DNA of 35,460 nt from Mucilaginibacter sp. (GCF_028288105.1 NZ_JAQBOI010000085.1:1-35460), one strand, 5' to 3'. Shown: positions 9,167 through 17,509, counted from the first letter of the stretch. Made by a program: numbers and translations. The notes: a model not told the origin generated them from the sequence alone.

Positions 9167-10282
9167 TTAATAAGCGTTTATTACATCTATAATATAATTC
9201 ACTTCGTCATCTGTTAATTCGGCATACATTGGAATTGACAAACAATGATTTGATAAATATTCAGAATTAGGGCAATCGCCAATTTTATATTTTAAACTGT
9301 GGTAAGCTTTTTGCAAATGGCAGGGAACCGGGTAATGCAATCCCGCAGCTATCTTGTTCTCGTTTAAATAATCAACAAGTTCATCTCTGTTATTGGTAGT
9401 AATAACAAATAAATGGTAAATAGAGTGCGACCAGTCAGGCTGCGACTGCATTTTTATTTTAGCATTGTTTATATTCTTTTGATACCTCTCGGCTATATCC
9501 CGGCGCCGGTTATTCCATGCTGATAAGTACTTTAATTTAACATTTAATGAAGCGGCTTCCAAACCGCCCATACGCATATTAAACCCTAACTCGTCATGAT
9601 AGTATCTAACTATTGAACCATGGTTCCTTAAGTTTAAAAACCGTTTATAAAAAACTTCATTATTAGTAGTGATTCCGCCGGCTTCGCCACAAGCACCTAA
9701 GTTTTTACCCGGATAAAAACTAAAACATGCTATTTCACCAAAACCACCCACCGGTACCCCTTTATATTCTGCTCCCTGGCTCTGTGCAGCATCTTCTACA
9801 AAATAGAGCTTAAACTCTTCGCAAATAGCCTTTAAGGCGTCAATATCGCAGGGTTGGCCATATAAATGCACGCCTATTATGGCTTTGGTTCTGGATGTGA
9901 TTTTTTCTTTAATACAATTAACATCTATTTGCCAGGTATCATCTGTGCAATCAACAAACACAGGTGTTGCACCACTATATGATACTCCCCATGCCGTAGC
10001 AATAAAGGTATTTGCCGGGATTATTACTTCATCTCCTTGCCCAATGCCCAAAGCAAGCATTGCAAGGTGCAATGCAGAAGTACCGTTATTTACTCCTACA
10101 GCATAGTTTGTCTGACAAAAATTCGCAAAGCTCTTTTCAAAGTCTTCTACAAATGGGCCGCCAGAAAAGGCTGCATTGTCATAAACGCTTTCAAAAGCAT
10201 CAAATACTTCTTGTTTAATTTGTTGAAGCTGCTTTTTTAAGTCAAGGCATAAAATCTTTTCTTGTACTAATATATCGTTCAT
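9167..10282 (-). CDS. DegT-family nucleotide-sugar aminotransferase (WlbC/WbpE- or FdtB/QdtB-like)
   Basis: A 371-residue PLP enzyme. VGVNNGTSALHLAMLALG is the PLP-phosphate region, VEDAAQSQGAEYKG holds the aspartate that contacts the PLP ring nitrogen, and SFYPGKNLGACGEAGGI holds the PLP lysine. The FNMRMGGLEAA segment and the HYPVPCHLQKAY region are typical of C3-aminotransferases of the WlbC/WbpE and FdtB/QdtB groups. It lies between a WlbB/WbpD-like acetyltransferase (11 bases upstream) and a PglD-like one (1 base downstream). Together with the upstream Gfo/Idh/MocA dehydrogenase, the favoured reading is amination at C3 of a UDP-3-keto-GlcNAc uronic acid. The alternative, dTDP-3-amino-6-deoxyhexose synthesis, would need an FdtA-type isomerase that is not visible here. 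Confidence 0.87.
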   Translation of the reverse strand: MNDILVQEKILCLDLKKQLQQIKQEVFDAFESVYDNAAFSGGPFVEDFEKSFANFCQTNYAVGVNNGTSALHLAMLALGIGQGDEVIIPANTFIATAWGVSYSGATPVFVDCTDDTWQIDVNCIKEKITSRTKAIIGVHLYGQPCDIDALKAICEEFKLYFVEDAAQSQGAEYKGVPVGGFGEIACFSFYPGKNLGACGEAGGITTNNEVFYKRFLNLRNHGSIVRYYHDELGFNMRMGGLEAASLNVKLKYLSAWNNRRRDIAERYQKNINNAKIKMQSQPDWSHSIYHLFVITTNNRDELVDYLNENKIAAGLHYPVPCHLQKAYHSLKYKIGDCPNSEYLSNHCLSIPMYAELTDDEVNYIIDVINAY

Positions 10283-10293
10283 TCAAATAAAGA

Positions 10294-10785
10294 TTAATCA
10301 ATGGTTCTTATAAACCTTGCAGGGTTTCCCGCAACAATTGTATTTTCTTCCACATTACGGGTTACAACCGAGCCTGCTCCAATAACAGATCTTTTACCAA
10401 CCCGAACCCCACATAATATGGTAACGCTCGACCCAATAGAGGCGCCCTCTTCAATAAATGTTTTAATACATTCCCAGTTATCTTCTGTTTGCAATGCTCC
10501 ATTTTCTGTTATTGCACGCGGGAACTTATCATTAATGAATGTTACATTATGGCCCACAAAAACATTATCAGCAATATGCACTCCTTCACATATAAATGAG
10601 TGGCTTGAAATTTTACAGTTCTTGCCAATAGTTGCTCCTTTTTGTATTTCAACAAAGGCCCCTATTTTAGTTCCGCTGTCAATGCTGCATCCATAAGCGT
10701 TGACAAAATTGAAAATCTTGACATCGTCACCAAGTTTAACATCAACTAAACATTGTTGATCATTTTTGATATCTACCCTTATCAT
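10294..10785 (-). CDS. Hexapeptide N-acetyltransferase, WlbB/WbpD-like
   Basis: A 163-residue left-handed beta-helix acyltransferase made almost entirely of hexapeptide repeats (VEIQKGATIGKNCKI, FICEGVHIADNVFVG). The segment VFVGHNVTFINDKFPRA closely follows the pattern of WlbB/WbpD, acetyl-CoA dependent enzymes acting on the C3 amino group of UDP-2-acetamido-3-amino-2,3-dideoxyglucuronate. The C-terminus has the family ending GAGSVVTRNVEENTIVAGNPAR. It is four bases downstream of the Gfo/Idh/MocA gene and 11 bases upstream of the C3-aminotransferase, the partner set expected for this pathway. FdtC (dTDP-Fuc3N acetyltransferase) is a close alternative. Confidence 0.85.
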   Translation of the reverse strand: MIRVDIKNDQQCLVDVKLGDDVKIFNFVNAYGCSIDSGTKIGAFVEIQKGATIGKNCKISSHSFICEGVHIADNVFVGHNVTFINDKFPRAITENGALQTEDNWECIKTFIEEGASIGSSVTILCGVRVGKRSVIGAGSVVTRNVEENTIVAGNPARFIRTID

Positions 10786-10789
10786 TTAA

Positions 10790-11842
10790 TTAATTAAAAA
10801 CTTGAGTCTGTTTCTTTTCAATAGATCTGTCAATCCTGTCGAGCACAACTTCGCAACCCTTGTTTTTTATTGATTTATTTGAAGCCTCTAAAATCTTCAT
10901 TACGTCTAAACCAATTTTGCCGGATGACTTCGGTTGCTTTTTTTCCTGGATACAGGTAATAAAATCACTTGCCATTTCCGATAAGGCTTCGGTTGTATTT
11001 AATTTTGGCACATGAATGTCTCCGGTTCGGTAATCAACCAAAACCCTCTTTTTATCTTCGTCATTTACATGATTATAGCCGGTATCATATATTTTTATCT
11101 TTTCTGTTGGCTCCATATCATTATACAAAATCATTTTCTGGTCACCTCCTATTAACATGGTCCTTACTTTTACCGGGCTTGTCCATGAGCAATTAAAATG
11201 AGCTATAAATCCAGAATTGTAATTAATGGTTAGATATGCTATATTTTCAATAGTATTATTGGTATGGGTTACACCAGTTGCATTAACACTGTAGGGCGGT
11301 TCATTAATAATGTAATTTAAAATAGATATATCATGAGGAGCCAAATCCCATAATACATTGATATCGGGTTGAAATAGGCCTAAATTTATTCTGGTTGAAT
11401 CAAAATATTTAATATTCCCCAATTCCTGATTTTCTACCAGTTGTTTCATTTTAACTACTGCACCAGTATACAAAAAGGTGTGATCTACCATAAGCAATAA
11501 CCCCTTCTGGGTAGCCATATTGATCAATATCTCTGCTTCTATAACAGATGAGGTCATTGGTTTTTCAATAAGTACATGCTTACCTTTTGAAAGCACTCTT
11601 TTTGCCAATTCAAAATGAGTAAAAACAGGCGTCGCAATAATCACCGCGTCAATATTAGGGTGATTAATAATATCATCCGCGTTTTTATAGACAACTATCC
11701 CCGGAGATAATTTTGCGGCAGCAATTAAACGTTCTGTACGAGAATCGGCAATAGCCACTACACGACAATCTGATGTTAGAGAGAAGTTCCTTACTAAATT
11801 TGGCCCCCAATAACCGTAGCCAATTATTCCAACATTAACCAT
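10790..11842 (-). CDS. Gfo/Idh/MocA-family sugar-nucleotide dehydrogenase, WlbA/WbpB-like
   Basis: A 350-residue oxidoreductase with an N-terminal NAD-binding Rossmann fold (VGIIGYGYWGPNLVRNF) and the family signature EKP in GKHVLIEKPMTSS near residue 97. DHTFLYTGAVVKMKQL and WDLAPHDISILNYI belong to the C-terminal substrate domain; the histidine in the latter is at the usual catalytic position. In the Wlb/Wbp pathway this enzyme oxidises C3 of UDP-GlcNAcA before amination and acetylation, and the next two genes encode exactly those later steps. Length agrees with the family. The UDP-GlcNAc 6-dehydrogenase that would supply the substrate is not in the window. Confidence 0.87.
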   Translation of the reverse strand: MVNVGIIGYGYWGPNLVRNFSLTSDCRVVAIADSRTERLIAAAKLSPGIVVYKNADDIINHPNIDAVIIATPVFTHFELAKRVLSKGKHVLIEKPMTSSVIEAEILINMATQKGLLLMVDHTFLYTGAVVKMKQLVENQELGNIKYFDSTRINLGLFQPDINVLWDLAPHDISILNYIINEPPYSVNATGVTHTNNTIENIAYLTINYNSGFIAHFNCSWTSPVKVRTMLIGGDQKMILYNDMEPTEKIKIYDTGYNHVNDEDKKRVLVDYRTGDIHVPKLNTTEALSEMASDFITCIQEKKQPKSSGKIGLDVMKILEASNKSIKNKGCEVVLDRIDRSIEKKQTQVFN

Positions 11843-11915
11843 AATTTAAAAGAGAATTTTGAATGTAAAAGGTTATTACATTTTATTAGGAGGTGACCAA
11901 TAATTGCATGAAATA

Positions 11916-14264
11916 TTATTCAGCTTTTCTCATCAATGAAGACCAGAATTTTGGCTTTTCATGGGTATAATACTGGTAGCCGTAATCTCCTGAATACCCG
12001 TATCTATTTGAAAGTGAAACACCATTGAAAATAATATTTAAGTTTTTTAGTTTTTGCTCTCTTGACAATTGATTTAAATATTTCAATTCGGATTTATAAG
12101 TAAACCCATAACGGATCACGTATAAATTCACATCACTAAACTTTGCCAGGATCATGGCATCAGCAACCAATTTTATAGGAGGGGTATCTAAGATAATTTC
12201 ATCGAAATGAATTCGTAACCAATCGATCAGCTCTTCCATTTCTATTTTTTCCAGCAGTTCTGATGGATTATCGGGCTGCCCGCCAGAACTAATAATATAC
12301 AGATCGGGGTGAATAAGTGATGGCTGTATAATATCTTCTTTATGTTCTGTCCCATTTAGATAACCACAAAGCCCTGTATCGCTCTTTAAATTAAACTTTT
12401 TGGCTATAACAGACTTTCTAAAGTCAACATCAACAATAACTGTTTTGCGGCCTGCGGCTGACATAACTATACCAAGGTTGCTCGTTATAGTGCTTTTACC
12501 CTCGCCAGACATACTTGAGGTTAGTAAAGTAACTTTCCCATGCCTACTATTGTTATTATTAACGTTTTGAAGATTGGTACGCAATATTCTAAACTGCTCG
12601 GATATCATAGTTCTGGGGCTATTTAAAACATTACCAAGGAGCATATTTTTCTGATATGACAGTTCGCATAAAACAGGTACAAATACCGCATCCTCAATCT
12701 GTTGAATATTATTTATCTTATTATTAAAGGTTTCTTTAGCAAATACAGCACCGCCGGGGATAATAATGCCAAGTATAAAAGCAAGTGCATAAGCAAAGCT
12801 TGAGTTTAGAGATTCCGGTGATCCATAATGGGCTGCATCTATTACCCTGCTTCCAACCATTTTTGATGCACTGTTTAAAGCAACTTCCTCCCTTTTTTGC
12901 AACAGGTACATATATAAATCTTCTTTAATACTCTGCTGTCTCTTAATGCTTATATATTCCCGTTCTTGCCCAGGTAGTTTTTTAATAGAAGATTCAAAAC
13001 TGCTTCCATACTTATTTAATTGATTGCGGGTAGCTATAAAAGTTCTTTTTATCCCTTTTATATTCTCATAAATAGCCGTTTTTGTAGATGCTATTTGCCG
13101 GTTGATAGGGTCAAGTATAGGATTTTTTTCAGGAGTGTTAGATAACAACTTGTCTCGCTGCAATTCTAACTTATTAAGCTGTTCAATAAGGGATATAAGG
13201 CCCGGATCGCTAATGCCTATTGTTGCCGGCGCCCCTCCTGAGCTTTTTGGCGAAGTAACATATTTTTGGATTTGATCAATTACCTGGAGCTGAACATTTA
13301 CTTCATTTAAACGAGCATCATTATCTTTAACATTATCTAAGTAAAACTTTGAGTTTGAAGAAATATCTGTGATACCACGGCTACTTTTATAACCCTCAAC
13401 ATTTTTCTCAACAGCGTTTAACTCACCAGAAATGGATACTAAACGCTCATCGAGGAAATTTAATGTACTGGCAGTTGCTTTGTTCTTATGTTCGTTTGAA
13501 GCTATATTATAGGCATTGATCAAGCCATTAAGAATATCTTCACCCCGTTCAGGCACAAATTCCCGTAAAATCAATTTAATTACAGAAGTTTCTTCGGTTA
13601 ATTGAAATGCATTGAAAGACCCAAGGCAATTATCAATTATTGATTCGGGATTATATAGGTTAATACGAATAGTTTGCCCTGTATAATCTTTTAAATTAGG
13701 TGTAGTCTCTAATTTCCAACTTCCCCATGAACTATTCAGCAGCTCTCCATAAGAAAAAGTACTGATAGAGTGTGGTTGTTTAAGAAAAAATTCATGTTCA
13801 TTTTTAATTATAATCTCAATGGAATGCCCAGCCCAATTATCTGCCCCTTTAATCAAACTAAATCGTACAGGTGTTGTTGCATATATATCAATACTTTTTA
13901 ATTCGCCTTTTTTTATATACTGTGTCCATAGTTGAAGATTATAAACAACATTTTTCATTAAGGTTCTTGATTTTAAAATTTCGATTTCATCAGTTACGAT
14001 TTTTGCGTTTTTAAAAACATTACGGTCCGCATCAGCCTTTTGATCATTTTTCTCGTCATTTATAGAGAATTCAGCGTTTATAGTATATATGGGGTCAATA
14101 GACTTTAAATACAAGTAAGCTAATCCAAGGCAAATGCTAATGCTTAGAATAAAAAATGGCCAATAACGTAAATAAATAGAAATCTTATCTCTTAAATCTT
14201 CAAGCTTATCCCTTCCTTTGGGTTCTTGATTAGAATAAGTAAAAGCTTTTGCGTTGTTTTTCAT
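11916..14264 (-). CDS. wzc: Wzc-like polysaccharide co-polymerase and BY-type tyrosine kinase
   Basis: A 782-residue inner-membrane protein. A first membrane helix near residues 33-52 (FFILSISICLGLAYLYL) opens a Wzz-type periplasmic domain with long coiled-coil stretches (about 260-450). It closes with a second helix near 500 (YALAFILGIIIPGGAVF), just after an RVIDAA-containing GNVR-like segment. The cytoplasmic kinase follows: Walker A in SSMSGEGKSTITSN near residue 588, Walker A' in VIVDVDFRKS, and Walker B in EIILDTPPI. The C-terminus has a tyrosine cluster (YGYSGDYGYQYY, six Tyr in 12 residues), the autophosphorylation tail. It controls chain length and export together with the Wza-like lipoprotein. 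It is 47 bases after the antiterminator gene. Confidence 0.93.
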   Translation of the reverse strand: MKNNAKAFTYSNQEPKGRDKLEDLRDKISIYLRYWPFFILSISICLGLAYLYLKSIDPIYTINAEFSINDEKNDQKADADRNVFKNAKIVTDEIEILKSRTLMKNVVYNLQLWTQYIKKGELKSIDIYATTPVRFSLIKGADNWAGHSIEIIIKNEHEFFLKQPHSISTFSYGELLNSSWGSWKLETTPNLKDYTGQTIRINLYNPESIIDNCLGSFNAFQLTEETSVIKLILREFVPERGEDILNGLINAYNIASNEHKNKATASTLNFLDERLVSISGELNAVEKNVEGYKSSRGITDISSNSKFYLDNVKDNDARLNEVNVQLQVIDQIQKYVTSPKSSGGAPATIGISDPGLISLIEQLNKLELQRDKLLSNTPEKNPILDPINRQIASTKTAIYENIKGIKRTFIATRNQLNKYGSSFESSIKKLPGQEREYISIKRQQSIKEDLYMYLLQKREEVALNSASKMVGSRVIDAAHYGSPESLNSSFAYALAFILGIIIPGGAVFAKETFNNKINNIQQIEDAVFVPVLCELSYQKNMLLGNVLNSPRTMISEQFRILRTNLQNVNNNNSRHGKVTLLTSSMSGEGKSTITSNLGIVMSAAGRKTVIVDVDFRKSVIAKKFNLKSDTGLCGYLNGTEHKEDIIQPSLIHPDLYIISSGGQPDNPSELLEKIEMEELIDWLRIHFDEIILDTPPIKLVADAMILAKFSDVNLYVIRYGFTYKSELKYLNQLSREQKLKNLNIIFNGVSLSNRYGYSGDYGYQYYTHEKPKFWSSLMRKAE

Positions 14265-14311
14265 CAGAAATTACTTTTATAATAACCTTGGGTTGCCTGC
14301 ACTTCGGCTGG

Positions 14312-14827
14312 TTATTGATTTGAAATGTTTGGCCTTTCTAATACCGTCACATCGTCTTTTTCAATTTCGGCGGTTAAAATGTATTGTAATGATGGGATCA
14401 ATACCTTGATTTTCTTTTTGTTTAAAGAAATCACATTCCCTTCCATGTCCTTAAATGGCCCTTTTATTATTTTAATATTATCTTTAATACGAATAACTGC
14501 CTTTTCTAATTTCACATTATTATACTCTACCAAAAACTGCTTAATGATCTCTATCTCTTTATCTGAAATAACGGCAGGTTTACCCAGCCAATAAACAAAA
14601 TTCACAACGCCATAAACAAGACGAACCGCATTCATTTGTTTCTCTGATACTCTAACAAATACATACGACCTAAATAAGGGCTCTTCAACAAGTTTTTTTC
14701 TATCGCTCCAGTCTTTCAATACTTTATTAAGCGGGCAGTAATTCTCCAGATTAGCCTTATTTAAATGATCCACTACTTTTTTTTCCCATCGTGACCTGGT
14801 ATAAACAGCGTACCATTTTAATTCCAT
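14312..14827 (-). CDS. NusG-like antiterminator, UpxY family
   Basis: A 171-residue NusG paralogue. The N-terminal NGN domain begins KWYAVYTRSRWEKKVVDHL, followed by CPLNKVLKDWSDRKK and EPLFRSYVFVRV, the standard NGN landmarks. A KOW segment is at the C-terminus (IKIIKGPFKDMEGNVISLNKKK). Members in Bacteroidota (UpxY) bind RNA polymerase at the 5' leader of their own polysaccharide operon and allow it to read through to the distal genes. Here the gene lies between wza and wzc, after a 154-base gap, rather than first in the operon. Regulation of its own operon is inferred from family and location. Confidence 0.9.
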   Translation of the reverse strand: MELKWYAVYTRSRWEKKVVDHLNKANLENYCPLNKVLKDWSDRKKLVEEPLFRSYVFVRVSEKQMNAVRLVYGVVNFVYWLGKPAVISDKEIEIIKQFLVEYNNVKLEKAVIRIKDNIKIIKGPFKDMEGNVISLNKKKIKVLIPSLQYILTAEIEKDDVTVLERPNISNQ

Positions 14828-14981
14828 TTGATATGATCTAACTCTTGTTGGTAAAAATGAATTATAAGCTTTGCCATTACACTTCAGTTTTGAGAAAAAC
14901 TATAAGGTGAATAAGGGCAAATGAGAAATTAATTGAAACTTTTAATAACCATATTTAAATGGCTTTTAAAGGATATACTTG

Positions 14982-15728
14982 TTATTTCCGCGTTAAAAAT
15001 ATAGCAGCAACAGAAATAACGGAGAGCAGTAAACTTATTTGTGGAATTGTTCGGTCAACTGCAGCGTATTTGGCACGACCTGCCTGCACATATATTACAT
15101 CATTATTTTTCAAATAATAATATGGCGAAGAAAATACTTCCTTTTTCGATAGATCAATGGGAATATATTCCCGATTTCCATCAACTTCTCTAATTATTAA
15201 TATTTGTCGTAAGGCGGTAATATTTAAATCACCTGCTAAACTTAATGCTTCGGTTAATGTCAATCTCTCATTGGGAATCTTAAATACTCCCGGCTGTGAC
15301 ACATCACCCATAACTGAAACTTTAAAATTGAGTAATTTTAAAATTACAACAGGCTCTTTCAGGTATTCCAGTAATTTTAATCTAATTTTTTCTTTGACTT
15401 GTGCGGTTGTCAGGTTACTTACTTTTACATTTCCAATTATAGGGAGTAAAATCTGGCCCTGCTGATCTACAAGATAACCTCCGTAATTTTCGTTTGTCCC
15501 ATTAACGGTATTCGAGGTGAAATTAAATACTGTAGATGATTCTGGATTGAGACTACTTATACTTATTCCTAATATATCTTCTGGTTGGACAGTTATCGGA
15601 CTGAAATTTTTTATTCGCTCAATAGTTTTTGAAGACAAATTTACATCCTGAAAATATGAAGTTTTTTTATACGATCCGCATGAAGTAAGGGCAAAAACAA
15701 TGCAAACTAAAGAAAGGAATAATTTCAT
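14982..15728 (-). CDS. wza: Wza-like polysaccharide export lipoprotein
   Basis: A 248-residue envelope protein. It starts with a lipoprotein signal peptide with lipobox LTSC at about residues 14-17. The Poly_export domain follows (ITVQPEDILGISISSLNPE, GYLVDQQGQILLPIIGNVKVSNLTTAQV), then an SLBB-like region (FKVSVMGDVSQPGVFKIPNERLTLTEAL, 'GEVxxPGxy' type). A C-terminal hydrophobic stretch, LLLSVISVAAIFL, is present, as in many Bacteroidota homologues. It forms the outer-membrane export channel for the polymer, working with the Wzc-like protein encoded two genes downstream. It is the first visible gene of the operon. The E. coli Wza is longer (about 380 residues), so this is a shorter Bacteroidota-type version. 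Confidence 0.88.
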   Translation of the reverse strand: MKLFLSLVCIVFALTSCGSYKKTSYFQDVNLSSKTIERIKNFSPITVQPEDILGISISSLNPESSTVFNFTSNTVNGTNENYGGYLVDQQGQILLPIIGNVKVSNLTTAQVKEKIRLKLLEYLKEPVVILKLLNFKVSVMGDVSQPGVFKIPNERLTLTEALSLAGDLNITALRQILIIREVDGNREYIPIDLSKKEVFSSPYYYLKNNDVIYVQAGRAKYAAVDRTIPQISLLLSVISVAAIFLTRK

Positions 15729-16107
15729 AATTAACGAGTGATAAGAATTAGATGATTGTTTTTAAATAAGCTTCATCAAACTAAATAGCTTCGCCCTTTC
15801 TCACCCACACATTGAAACTAAAATAAGGTTTGATCGATTATTAAAATCCTTAATGGATATTAATAATAAGTGAAAATACCACAACTTACTTTAAAATAAT
15901 AGGTAAATTCCTGATTGTATACGCAGATGTATAAACTATACATAAATATTCATATATGTGATTATATATGAGAATGAGGTACTGTCCTATTGTAGTAATG
16001 GTTGTAATCATATTATACCGGTGAGTTAATAATTTCAGGTATTAATTTTCACACTAAACTCACACTCAGTTGTGATATACTTGAGCATCTTTGATAATTA
16101 CATTAAC
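15729..16107. promoter_or_regulatory. Upstream/leader region of the polysaccharide operon
   Basis: About 380 bases without a convincing coding region lie between wza and the terminator of the neighbouring HAD gene. The stretch is very AT-rich. It holds the operon's transcription start and probably a long leader RNA on which the UpxY-like protein could act. I found no clear match to the Bacteroidota promoter pattern (TTTG, about 20 bases, TAnnTTTG) on the minus strand. Several short AT-rich inverted repeats occur at about 15925-15970, and a cluster of TCACACT-type repeats at 16049-16075 is listed separately. Confidence 0.5.
16049..16075. repeat. Cluster of three TCACAC(T) heptamers, possible operator
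   Basis: Two identical heptamers TCACACT start at 16049 and 16060, exactly 11 bases (one helical turn) apart. A third, inverted and with one mismatch (AGTTGTGA), follows at 16068-16075, so the second and third form an imperfect palindrome. This spacing is what is often seen where a dimeric regulator binds. The cluster lies about 320 bases upstream of the first polysaccharide gene and 36 bases from the terminator palindrome. A regulatory role is inference. Confidence 0.35.
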
Positions 16108-16142
16108 AAAAAGCCCTATAAATCAATTGATTTATAGGGCTT
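16108..16142 (-). terminator. Rho-independent terminator of the HAD hydrolase gene
   Basis: A perfect 32-base palindrome (16111-16142, arms AAGCCCTATAAATCAA and its exact complement) can fold into a hairpin with a GC-richer foot. Read on the minus strand it is followed by TTTTTG, the U-tract of an intrinsic terminator. It lies 66 bases after the stop codon of the NagD-like gene and insulates the polysaccharide operon from it. On the plus strand a weaker T-rich stretch also follows, but no plus-strand gene ends nearby. Confidence 0.8.
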
Positions 16143-16207
16143 AAGTATTTTAATAATTAATACGTACAGTTATTCGATATAGTTAGATATAGCCAAACTT
16201 ACTCTTT

Positions 16208-16981
16208 CTACCACCATTTTAAAGGAAAAGTGATTTTATCAACAGAACCCACAATCAGATCCGGTTTAAAAGCATAATGCCCAAGCCTGTCTTTAGTTGA
16301 GATACCGGATAAAACAAGAATCGTTTTATATCCCATTTGCACGCCACCTTGTATATCCGTTTCCATCGTATCGCCTATTACTGTGGTTTCAGCTGTTTCC
16401 AACCCTAAAAATTTCCTCGCGGAACGCATCATCACCGGGCTCGGTTTGCCCGTAACAAAGGCTTTTCGCCCGGTTGCTTCTTCAATCATTGCTGTGGTAG
16501 CTGCGATACCCAGATTATTCCATCCAGGCTTTTTCGGTGAGGGGTCCCTATTCGTGGTGATAAATTTCGCACCGGCTAAAATCATATCAACGGCCCGCTG
16601 AACCATTTCAAGTGTAAAATTTCTCCCTTCGCCTAATACCACAAATTCAGGGTCACTATCAACCAGCGTTATTCCATGTTCGTGTAAACTGGTCAGCAGG
16701 CCGCCCTCACCTAAAACATAAGCCGTACCATTTGGGCCCTGACTCGCCAAAAATTGTGCGGTGGCCATAGCACTAGTATAAATATGCTTTGTTTCTACTA
16801 TTATACCGAGTCTTTTTAACTTACGCACAACCTCCAAGGTTGTTCTTTGGCTATTATTTGTCATAAATGCGAACGCGATACCCTCATCAACTAAATACTT
16901 AATAAACTTATCGGCGCCCGAGATCAATTCCTCGCCACTATAAATAACGCCGTCCATATCAATCAAAAGTCCTTGTTTCAT
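16208..16981 (-). CDS. HAD-IIA sugar phosphatase, NagD-like
   Basis: A 257-residue cytosolic HAD hydrolase of the NagD/4-nitrophenylphosphatase type. Motif I is LLIDMDGVIYSG with nucleophile Asp8 and acid Asp10. Motif II is FMTNNSQRT, motif III the lysine in VTGKPSPVMM, and motif IV VIGDTMETDI. The cap domain is inserted between motifs II and III, as in subclass IIA, and the length is normal. It would dephosphorylate a small phosphorylated metabolite (nucleotide monophosphate or sugar phosphate); the exact substrate cannot be read. It is a single-gene unit closed by the strong terminator at 16108-16142, with the small plus-strand gene divergent on the other side. Confidence 0.88.
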   Translation of the reverse strand: MKQGLLIDMDGVIYSGEELISGADKFIKYLVDEGIAFAFMTNNSQRTTLEVVRKLKRLGIIVETKHIYTSAMATAQFLASQGPNGTAYVLGEGGLLTSLHEHGITLVDSDPEFVVLGEGRNFTLEMVQRAVDMILAGAKFITTNRDPSPKKPGWNNLGIAATTAMIEEATGRKAFVTGKPSPVMMRSARKFLGLETAETTVIGDTMETDIQGGVQMGYKTILVLSGISTKDRLGHYAFKPDLIVGSVDKITFPLKWW

Positions 16982-17187
16982 AGTTAAAATTAATAAAAAG
17001 TATGTTGCCTATAAATCTACGAAATCTATAATCGTCATTTGCAGGTGGATGTAAATTCGTTTGACAATCAAGGCAAAATATCAATATCAGCTTTACGGTG
17101 AATACTACCATTGTTTAAACAAATATTACCAGTAAAGCGTATCAATTATGGGTAAATTCGTATAATAACTCATTAATAATTAAGCAG

Positions 17188-17436
17188 ATGATTACTTTAA
17201 CATATCCACCAGAAACTAAAGAAGCCGCCAGTTGGGAAGAACGCATCAAAACAATGTCTCTACCTTACCTGATCCTCAAACAAAACGATATTCAGGTACC
17301 TGAGATCGTTGACGATGGAAAACATATCCAAGGTGTTGCTGCCATTGAAAGCTACCTCAGCAGTTTAGAAATTTTTGTGGCCAGCTGGTATGAGGACAGG
17401 TGTGATCTGTATGAGTACACTAAAGGGATGGATTGA
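17188..17436 (+). CDS. Small protein, thioredoxin-/GST-N-like pattern, unknown function
   Basis: An 82-residue acidic protein, divergent from the HAD gene (206-base gap) and not obviously in an operon. No signal peptide or membrane segment is visible. The middle, LPYLILKQNDIQVPEIVDDG followed by GVAAIESYLSSLE, resembles the second half of a thioredoxin-fold/GST N-terminal domain: a strand, the VP turn, a strand, then an 'aIesYL' helix. There is no CxxC and the only cysteine is near the C-terminus, so redox chemistry is unlikely. The ATG start is preceded by AAGCAG, a poor ribosome-binding site. Coding status is supported by an uninterrupted frame with a balanced composition. Function unknown. 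Confidence 0.65.
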   Translation: MITLTYPPETKEAASWEERIKTMSLPYLILKQNDIQVPEIVDDGKHIQGVAAIESYLSSLEIFVASWYEDRCDLYEYTKGMD

Positions 17437-17509
17437 AATAATCAACCCTTTGCATCAGCAGAACTTATAAAACATGATGAAAAAAGGAACCTGCGGATAT
17501 GAGCAGCTG

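Noticed and set aside
10301..10696. Plus-strand frame of 131 codons
   Set aside because: Antisense to the WlbB-like acetyltransferase, whose hexapeptide repeats make long antisense frames likely.
15925..15970. AT-rich inverted repeats as an origin or attachment site
   Set aside because: Short, imperfect and built of TATA-type steps; no integrase, duplicated flank or DnaA-box cluster nearby.
16060..16075. CRP-like site
   Set aside because: The half-sites are in the reverse order (TCACA...TGTGA rather than TGTGA...TCACA) and the spacing is wrong.
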